DNA from: Spirosoma sp.
GTDB taxonomy: Bacteria; Bacteroidota; Bacteroidia; Cytophagales; Spirosomataceae
DNA: 64,000 nt
NCBI RefSeq assembly: GCF_026391055.1
Contig: NZ_JAPLET010000026.1
Span: 248,001-312,000, forward strand
Direction: 5' to 3'
Within the stretch, counting starts at the first letter, position 1. Each line of letters opens with the position of its first letter. Shown in pieces: positions 59,111-64,000 of this stretch. A model generated the notes under the pieces. It saw only the letters and a program-made list of their open reading frames with translations, was not told where the DNA came from and did no database searches. The position numbers were made by a program, and so were the translations under genes.

Positions 59111-59594
59111 GTTGGTTTCTGTGTCGAAAATAATTCCAGTTACTACGACCGCCCAGCCGGACGGCGTAGTAAAAGACGTGTAAGGTTTTGTTGTGCTGAC
59201 GGAAACGAAGCATAATATCCAGCATGGCGCGGTCGGCATACCGGCGTTCTTCGCCCCCGGCATAGTAAACCGGTTCCCACTCCAGGCCGATGTAGCAACG
59301 CTGGTCTTTCTCGAATACCTCCCAGTACTCGTAGAGGTAGTCATGCACGATTGACGCCAGATTAAGCCGATTATCATACGGCTTAAAGAGCGTATGCAGC
59401 CAGGGTGGCACCGAGAACAGATCCGTTACGAACCCCTCCGGTACCGTCACCCAGCGTCCGTCGTTCAGCTCTACCCGTATGGCAGCCCCCAGACGCATCT
59501 GATCGGCTTTTTCCAGCGTTGAGTCCGAAACCAGTGGCAGATTTCGGACTTCAGTGGCTGTTTTGGCGTAGGTGTACTCCCTGGCTACGTTCAT
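59094..59594 (-). CDS. DUF1353 protein
   Basis: A 166-aa protein. The DUF1353 signature is visible: TVPEGFVTDLFSVPPWLHTL, NLASIVHDYLYEYWEV, and YADRAMLDIMLRFRQHNKTL, with FYYAVRLGG near the C-terminus. The family occurs in phage structural regions, and its function is unknown. Overlaps the tail chaperone by 17 bases. Confidence 0.85.
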   Translation of the reverse strand: MNVAREYTYAKTATEVRNLPLVSDSTLEKADQMRLGAAIRVELNDGRWVTVPEGFVTDLFSVPPWLHTLFKPYDNRLNLASIVHDYLYEYWEVFEKDQRCYIGLEWEPVYYAGGEERRYADRAMLDIMLRFRQHNKTLHVFYYAVRLGGRSNWNYFRHRNQHEKVI

Positions 59595-59617
59595 CGTGTT
59601 TGTCGAGGGTAAGACCG

Positions 59618-60010
59618 TTAGTGGTTCGGTACGACAGGATTCAAAATAGCCGGCATAAGACCCTCGTTGACCGCCTTCAGGGCGTCGATGATGCGCGGTT
59701 CAATCTGCATGCCGTAGCCGAGTACCTGTGCCGTATGCAACGGGTTGATATTCTCGACACGCTGCCACTCGACCTCATTGGCCGACCCGAGTATGAATTC
59801 AGGCAGATCGTCCGGCCCCCAGACATAGACCGAGCGAACATTAGTCTGATTGGTCGTCAGGGAGTAGTTACTACCCAGCACCTCCTGGTTGTTGGTGGCG
59901 TTAATGACCCGGCGAACGGGGCCGCCGTCGACGGCATAGGCTTCCTTCTGGGCTTTGCTCAGGCGGGGCCAAATGGCCTTGAAATCCTCGAATGTGATTG
60001 GCTCAAACAT
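59618..60010 (-). CDS. Hypothetical structural protein, 130 aa
   Basis: N-terminal helix (FEDFKAIWPRLSKAQKEAYA) followed by a beta-rich part (NYSLTTNQTNVRSVYVWGPD) and a C-terminal helix. No family recognised. Lies between the lectin-like fibre and DUF1353, in tail-related surroundings. Confidence 0.6.
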   Translation of the reverse strand: MFEPITFEDFKAIWPRLSKAQKEAYAVDGGPVRRVINATNNQEVLGSNYSLTTNQTNVRSVYVWGPDDLPEFILGSANEVEWQRVENINPLHTAQVLGYGMQIEPRIIDALKAVNEGLMPAILNPVVPNH

Positions 60011-60022
60011 AGATTGAATTAA

Positions 60023-60985
60023 TTAGAGGGTGATAGCTTTGAGGTAGGTATTGGTTAATTTTCTGGGGTAGTAGCGAAAGGTGGTGATCCAGCCGCCTAG
60101 GTTAGAGCCTGTTGAACCGTCTGCGCCCCCCAGCTGCAACTGCGTCACCGATGGGATTGCCGCCGAAGCCGCCGTTGCCACCGTTCCCCCATTTTTGACC
60201 AGCGCGGTAGCCCCCGCCAGGTAGCTGAAGCCGTACCGGTTGCTAACGTTCAGCGTAGCTGCCTGCGCAGCCGGTACGGACTGCCCCGCACTCGAAACCG
60301 ACAGCACAACGACGCCCCCTGTTACCTGGAGGGCCATCCGGTTCGCGGCCGACCCGGCGTTGAAGCTGTATACGCTCCTGTTGGTTTGGGCCGTACCTGG
60401 TATGCAGTCCAGAAAAATACTGCCTTCGCTGGCGTTGTACCAGCCACCGGACGAGGTGCTGAGGGTGCATAGTTCAGCCGCCCGCGCCACGCTGGTACTC
60501 GTGGTGGGCACCCAGCTAGTGGCGTAGTTACCCGTTTCGAGGTTGGCGTACCGTACCGAACCCGTTACCGTCAGCGTCAGCGTCCCGGATGCTGGCGTAA
60601 AGGTGAGCGAAACCCGCTGGTTGGCCCCGGTGCCCGTCAGTGTTCCCGTGGCCGCTCCGGACAGATCAACCGTCCCCGTTCCGTAGAAACTAAGCGTTCG
60701 GGCGGTCGCCGTCACCGTCACGCTCTGGGTTGACAGCGTATCGGAGTTCAGCAGTATATTGGTTGAACTCAGTTCGATAAGCAGCCCGCGACAGGCCAGC
60801 GTGACCGGGTCGTAGTCGATTCGTGGAACGCCCGATGCGATGGTTTCCATCTGGCCCGACGCATTCCAGCGCGACCCGATGCTGGCCCTTGTGAAGGTGA
60901 GTCCGGACGGCATAACCCCTTTGCTGAAATCCAGAAACAGCGACGGCATGTATTGCCCCTGCGCTTGCGCAATGACGTTCAGCAT
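60023..60985 (-). CDS. Tail fibre / lectin-like receptor-binding protein
   Basis: A 320-aa protein. The N-terminus LFLDFSKGVMPSGLTFTRAS begins a known phage ConA-like layout: GSRWNASGQMETI, RIDYDPVTLACRGLLIE, SSTNILLNSDTLSTQSV, later ARAAELCTLSTSSGGWYNAS, and a C-terminal GGWITTFRYYPRKLTNTYLK. Such proteins are attached to fibres and bind sugars at the cell surface. It is joined to the upstream Ala-rich gene by a one-base overlap (ATG within the stop). Confidence 0.85.
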   Translation of the reverse strand: MLNVIAQAQGQYMPSLFLDFSKGVMPSGLTFTRASIGSRWNASGQMETIASGVPRIDYDPVTLACRGLLIELSSTNILLNSDTLSTQSVTVTATARTLSFYGTGTVDLSGAATGTLTGTGANQRVSLTFTPASGTLTLTVTGSVRYANLETGNYATSWVPTTSTSVARAAELCTLSTSSGGWYNASEGSIFLDCIPGTAQTNRSVYSFNAGSAANRMALQVTGGVVVLSVSSAGQSVPAAQAATLNVSNRYGFSYLAGATALVKNGGTVATAASAAIPSVTQLQLGGADGSTGSNLGGWITTFRYYPRKLTNTYLKAITL

Positions 60986-61488
60986 TACATTTTCAGGTTA
61001 GTAGTGATGATGTAAGAGGAGTTTATATACGTCAGACAGATTATATTGACAGCCCCCGGTGTGGTGTTCCAGTCAAGAACGGCCCCGCCCGGCACTTTGC
61101 AGGCAGCGGGCAAGGTCAGGCTAAAGCCCCCCGCTCCGCCCTGCGTAACGACCAGCATCATCGTGCGGCCCTGCGACCCGTTCAGGAAGGTAGGCGTCGT
61201 GTTGGCGGTTAGCGTCAACGTAGCGACTACGTTACCACCCGTACCGAAATCGAGGTTGACTGCCGTTGCCACCGAGCCAAGTGTACTGGCTGTGTTAATG
61301 CTGGCGGCTGCGGCTGCGGCTGCGCTGGCACTGGCGGCAACGGCGCTGGTATTGGCTGCGGTGGCTGAGTTACCGGCTTCGGTAGCTTTGTTGGTGGCCG
61401 TCGTGGCACTGGCGGCAACGGCGGCCTGTAGGTCGGTCGTGATCTGCGGCAGGGCAGACGCCTTTAATACTTCTATTTGTGCGCTCAT
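60985..61488 (-). CDS. Ala-rich fibre shaft protein
   Basis: A 167-aa protein. The first 65 residues are almost pure Ala/Ser/Thr (SAVAASASAAAAAAASINTA), forming a helical shaft. The rest (AVNLDFGTGGNVVATLTLTA, KVPGGAVLDWNTTPGAVNII) is a small beta domain typical of phage fibre tips. Overlaps the upstream gene by four bases. Confidence 0.75.
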   Translation of the reverse strand: MSAQIEVLKASALPQITTDLQAAVAASATTATNKATEAGNSATAANTSAVAASASAAAAAAASINTASTLGSVATAVNLDFGTGGNVVATLTLTANTTPTFLNGSQGRTMMLVVTQGGAGGFSLTLPAACKVPGGAVLDWNTTPGAVNIICLTYINSSYIITTNLKM

Positions 61489-61970
61489 AGTAAAGTAAGC
61501 TTAATTGTTGGGTAACCGTTGAAGGTGCTTTCCTGATACTGAATACTGCCGCCTACACCCAGCGTTACGGAGTTACTCGTCTCACCAATGTAGGCCAGTA
61601 TGTTGCCCGCTACGGCAACGGCTTCGTTGCGGGCCGTAACGGCCGCCGTAGCCGCACTAGACGCTGTCGTTGCGGAGTTATCAACATTGGTTTTCGTAAT
61701 GTCAATCTGGGCTTTTGTTGCGTCAATGCTGGTTTTGGCGCTACTGACGGCAGCGGACTTCGTTGTTACGTCGGCTGCCAGGGAGTCAATGCTGGCTTTC
61801 GTGATGTCAATCTGGGTCTTTGCCAGACTGACTTGCTCGGCTGCGGCTGCGGCTTCGGCGGCTTTCTGGCTGGCCAGGGCTGCGGAAACTGCTGCGTTGG
61901 GGCCGGCCGATTCTACGTAGACGGCAGGCGCTACCGGCAGTTGCAGGTCGTTATTTTCGATTATTATCAT
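61485..61970 (-). CDS. Ala-rich coiled-coil fibre protein
   Basis: A 161-aa protein with a central repetitive coiled coil: AKTQIDITKASIDSLAADVT, SSAKTSIDATKAQIDITKTN, VDNSATTASSAATAAVTARN, an obvious near-duplicate unit. The C-terminus ends in a short beta segment (GGSIQYQESTFNGYPTIKLT). Probably a trimeric fibre shaft. Overlaps both neighbours by four bases. Confidence 0.75.
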   Translation of the reverse strand: MIIIENNDLQLPVAPAVYVESAGPNAAVSAALASQKAAEAAAAAEQVSLAKTQIDITKASIDSLAADVTTKSAAVSSAKTSIDATKAQIDITKTNVDNSATTASSAATAAVTARNEAVAVAGNILAYIGETSNSVTLGVGGSIQYQESTFNGYPTIKLTLL

Positions 61971-62272
61971 ACAGGTATTAGATTGGGGGTAACATTTATT
62001 GCCGTAAGTGACTGTATTTTGCTGTTCCCGTAATCGAGTTGTGCCGCTAGGTAGGCTGTTGTGTTGGCATCAAGCTTGGCGGTGTCCTCGGCCTGTAGCG
62101 TAAGCAAAATCCCCCCTGTCGTCGGTGAAAGGCCACCGTTTTCGAGGGTATAGGTTGATACCAGCCGTTTGTACTGGTCGAGCAGGGCTAACGTCAACTC
62201 ACCCGTCATTGTATCAGTCGGGATAAGATGATAGCGGGCTGTCACGCCCTGAATTGCTTTAAGTTGCGTCAT
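61967..62272 (-). CDS. Hypothetical structural protein, 101 aa
   Basis: A beta-rich protein (GVTARYHLIPTDTMTGELTL, LLDQYKRLVSTYTLENGGLS, LTLQAEDTAKLDANTTAYLA). No family recognised. It overlaps the fibre gene by four bases and follows the 172-aa gene by 17. Tail-associated by location. Confidence 0.6.
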   Translation of the reverse strand: MTQLKAIQGVTARYHLIPTDTMTGELTLALLDQYKRLVSTYTLENGGLSPTTGGILLTLQAEDTAKLDANTTAYLAAQLDYGNSKIQSLTAINVTPNLIPV

Positions 62273-62289
62273 CGGCTTTGCTGTTATGG

Positions 62290-62808
62290 TTAGTCTTCGG
62301 CTGGCAGTAAGTCAGCGGTGATGCCCTGTACGTCGGGCAACGTGTAGCGGATCGCCACGGCCGACAGCCGGGGGTCGTAGCTCTTGCTCTGGTCCATCGG
62401 CTGAAGCCATACCCGGCGCAGTACGTCGATTGTGTCGGGATTCACTTCGTTGATCTGGATATTATGGACCTGCGTAAAGGCATCGAGTACCGTATCCAGC
62501 AGATTGTCCATTAAAGCGGCCACAACGAACGTGACGCTTAAATCGTACCTGTTCTCGGTTACCGTCCCGAACGTGCTTGTCAGCCCGCGATTCGTGATTA
62601 ATCGCCCCAGTATGTGCGTTGACTGCCATGCGTAGCTATCATCCAGCGTCAGGCGAGTCATGGGCGGGCCTTCCACAAAGAGCCTTACCCCCTTTTCCTG
62701 CTGGTCGTACACCATTCGGGCCGTGGCCAGCAGTTGCACCGGGGAGACGACGGTAAGTTTTTGGGCCAGCGATGCGTTAATCGCGGCAATAGTGGTTTGA
62801 ATGGTCAT
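62290..62808 (-). CDS. Hypothetical tail-terminator-like protein, 172 aa
   Basis: N-terminal helix (AAINASLAQKLTVVSPVQLL), beta strands (VRLFVEGPPMTRLTLDDSYA, RYDLSVTFVVAALMDNLLDT) and a C-terminal strand end (SAVAIRYTLPDVQGITADLL). It follows the gp10-like connector by a four-base overlap, where tail-terminator or tail completion proteins are common. Family not recognised; the assignment is by position. Confidence 0.6.
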   Translation of the reverse strand: MTIQTTIAAINASLAQKLTVVSPVQLLATARMVYDQQEKGVRLFVEGPPMTRLTLDDSYAWQSTHILGRLITNRGLTSTFGTVTENRYDLSVTFVVAALMDNLLDTVLDAFTQVHNIQINEVNPDTIDVLRRVWLQPMDQSKSYDPRLSAVAIRYTLPDVQGITADLLPAED

Positions 62809-63281
62809 TGTCGTAGTCTGTCTTCTATACTGTCCATAATACCCAGGGCTACCTTGTCCTGCTCCTGATCGGAAAGTCCGAAAATCACGCCCCCTTGATA
62901 CTCCTCCAACCCGTCTGCGATCACCGACTGCTTAGGGTCCGAGAAGCCAATGCCTACTTCCGTAGGGCCGGTAGTTAATACCTGCCAGTCTTTCATCAGG
63001 GTGCCGTCCATCGTCAAGTCTTTGTACGCGATCTGGCGGCCCCGTTCGGCCCGTCGTTTGGCGTGCGCGGCCGAGTAGGCACCCATGCGGAGACTGGCTT
63101 TGGTCTGGAGCCGGTTGCCACTGGCGGCCAGTCCCGACTGCTGTACCCGGTGGGCAACGATCACCACGGCATCTGAGCCCGCATCAAACAGTATCTCTTC
63201 CATACTGTCGTCGGTTAGCTGAATGGCCTTCGCCAGGTTGACTAAAATACCCTCCATGTTCGACTCGATGGTGAACGACAT
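62805..63281 (-). CDS. Phage virion morphogenesis-like (gp10/Mu G-type) protein
   Basis: A 158-aa protein. Features are a helical N-terminus (EILFDAGSDAVVIVAHRVQQ), then NRLQTKASLRMGAYSAAHAK, and RGRQIAYKDLTMDGTLMKDW followed by GPTEVGIGFSD, matching the general layout of HK97 gp10 / Mu G-type connector proteins (GTL...DWQV...G). In tailed phages these join head and tail. Overlaps the 62290 gene by four bases. Confidence 0.65.
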   Translation of the reverse strand: MSFTIESNMEGILVNLAKAIQLTDDSMEEILFDAGSDAVVIVAHRVQQSGLAASGNRLQTKASLRMGAYSAAHAKRRAERGRQIAYKDLTMDGTLMKDWQVLTTGPTEVGIGFSDPKQSVIADGLEEYQGGVIFGLSDQEQDKVALGIMDSIEDRLRQ

Positions 63282-63292
63282 ACGTGTGCGGG

Positions 63293-63631
63293 TTAGGCGT
63301 TGGGGTCTAGTTTCCGGGGCTTCGTACCGGGGCCGAATATTACGGCTTCATGGGTGCCGTGGCCTGACTTGGGGTGTAGCAGCGTGACGGGACGGCTCGC
63401 CTTTTCGATTTCATCGACCATCCGGTTGTACAGTCCCATCGTGTCGCTCTTGGCTCCGCCGTAGACGGCAATCCGCATCAGCTTGACCTTGTGCTTTGGG
63501 GAGAGGCCGCGCGGTTTTACTTTCACGGGCTTAACGGCCCGGTTGAAGTAGCGTAGGCTGAGGGCCTGCGCTGCTGCGGCTCCAATCAGCACCGACGTGC
63601 CGACCGTGATTAGAAATAGTGTAAAGTCCAT
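63293..63631 (-). CDS. Hypothetical protein with N-terminal transmembrane helix
   Basis: A 112-aa protein: a single hydrophobic segment (DFTLFLITVGTSVLIGAAAA), then a basic, prolines-containing stretch (KPVKVKPRGLSPKHKVKLMR) and a C-terminal part with a KSGHGTHEAVIFGPG segment. Family unknown; could be a membrane-associated phage protein. The terminator 63663-63689 lies upstream. Confidence 0.6.
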   Translation of the reverse strand: MDFTLFLITVGTSVLIGAAAAQALSLRYFNRAVKPVKVKPRGLSPKHKVKLMRIAVYGGAKSDTMGLYNRMVDEIEKASRPVTLLHPKSGHGTHEAVIFGPGTKPRKLDPNA

Positions 63632-63662
63632 TACTTAATTAGTCGTTAGTGTTCACCCAAAA

Positions 63663-63689
63663 ACCCCGCACCATTTACGGTAACGGGGT
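63663..63689 (-). terminator. Leftward intrinsic terminator
   Basis: ACCCCG (63663-63668) pairs with CGGGGT (63684-63689). In the leftward direction the stem is followed by T-rich sequence (TTTTTGGG). It separates the 63714 gene from the genes at 63293 and below. Confidence 0.75.
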
Positions 63690-63713
63690 CTTGTATACGT
63701 TGACAGTCAAGGG

Positions 63714-63992
63714 TTATTCTGTTCGTCCTGCGGGGTCCGCTACCGGCGTGTCCCAGGTAAAGAACTCGTACCACTCGGCGATTTCCTCGTTGTCGGTCGA
63801 TACCCAGGAATTCCAGCCCAGTTCGTAGAGCGTATAGGCACCGACTGTTCCGCCTGGGCTACGGGTGTAGACCAATTTGCCATACGGCGGCTTGCGGTCG
63901 GTTAGTTTGATCCAGCGCCCATCACCGCGATTTGTTACCATATCCGCACTGGGTTTAACGCTCGTTCGTCCGGCCAGTACCGGCGTTTGCAC
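63714..63992 (-). CDS. DUF551-like protein, possibly truncated by the window
   Basis: The 92-aa frame has WIKLTDRKPPYGKLVYTRSP, GAYTLYELGWNSWVSTD and EEIAEWYEFF, the DUF551 layout (Wi.v.dr.P...g..v). DUF551 is a common phage protein of unknown function. The nominal start is a GTG at 63992 next to the window edge; ATG at 63941 (MVTNRGDGRWIKL) would also fit. The frame may be open beyond the window. Confidence 0.65.
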   Translation of the reverse strand: MQTPVLAGRTSVKPSADMVTNRGDGRWIKLTDRKPPYGKLVYTRSPGGTVGAYTLYELGWNSWVSTDNEEIAEWYEFFTWDTPVADPAGRTE

Positions 63993-64000
63993 GTTGGCTG

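Larger units (their letters stand above)
19034..64000. mobile_element. Incomplete prophage (tailed phage, probable siphovirus)
   Basis: Starts near a tyrosine recombinase and extends past the right edge. The rightward block (to 33721) holds small genes; the leftward block (33781-63992) holds portal, Mu F-like head protein, capsid, tape measure, fibres and lysins. Structural genes look intact: no large truncation or stop was noticed. Left boundary is approximate, since the attachment core could not be identified; right boundary, terminase, repressor and replication genes are outside the window or unrecognised. Confidence 0.92.

Noticed and set aside
61227..61900. Frames in the Ala-rich fibre genes on the opposite strand
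   Set aside because: They arise from GCN/NGC codon symmetry in Ala-rich coding DNA.

Overview
The window looks like a chromosomal segment of a member of the Cytophagales (Bacteroidota), probably Spirosoma or a close relative. Reasons: FtsX/MacB-type permeases ending in the PVKSLRSE signature common in that group, a PadR plus prefix-domain permease pair, a NamZ-type DUF1343 lipoprotein, a DUF1080 protein, lack of Shine-Dalgarno sites, and a TAnnTTTG-type promoter box before mnmA. This placement rests on remembered family resemblance, not on a search.

Bases 1-18,706 are host chromosome: a truncated ABC permease, an Asp-box protein, a VOC protein, a PadR/permease pair, NamZ-like hydrolase, a DUF4143 ATPase, an MFS transporter, mnmA, a DUF1080 protein, a HAD phosphatase, agmatine deiminase, two lipoproteins and a double-PpiC isomerase. 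Several gene ends carry long perfect inverted repeats (34, 15 and 42 bp arms).

From about 18,950 to the right edge the window is an incomplete prophage of tailed-phage type, most likely a siphovirus because a 1770-residue tape measure is present and no sheath was recognised. It opens with a tyrosine recombinase (19160-20422). A rightward block of small genes follows (20556-33721), mostly unrecognised. It includes five tandem paralogues of one phage family, a coiled-coil protein, a DUF1643 protein and a zinc-motif protein ending exactly like an SSB tail. A bidirectional terminator at about 33,740 separates this block from a leftward late operon (63992 down to 33781). In transcription order the late operon has connector-like genes, alanine-rich and lectin-like fibres, DUF1353, a tail-assembly chaperone with a probable -1 frameshift, tape measure, baseplate-like proteins, more fibres, portal, minor head protein, scaffold-like protein, major capsid protein and a lysis cassette with two different lysins. 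One gene (51244-51516) runs against the operon, has its own flanking gap and terminator, and looks like a lipoprotein moron.

No terminase, repressor, replication gene or right attachment site was recognised, so the element presumably continues beyond base 64,000. The signals most worth checking are two candidate -1 frameshift sites (T9 at 58633-58641 and CCCAAAG at 34845-34851), a CTACC-N2/3-ATG motif before many rightward genes, AAGAGG arrays in late-operon gaps, and the SSB-tail mimic.
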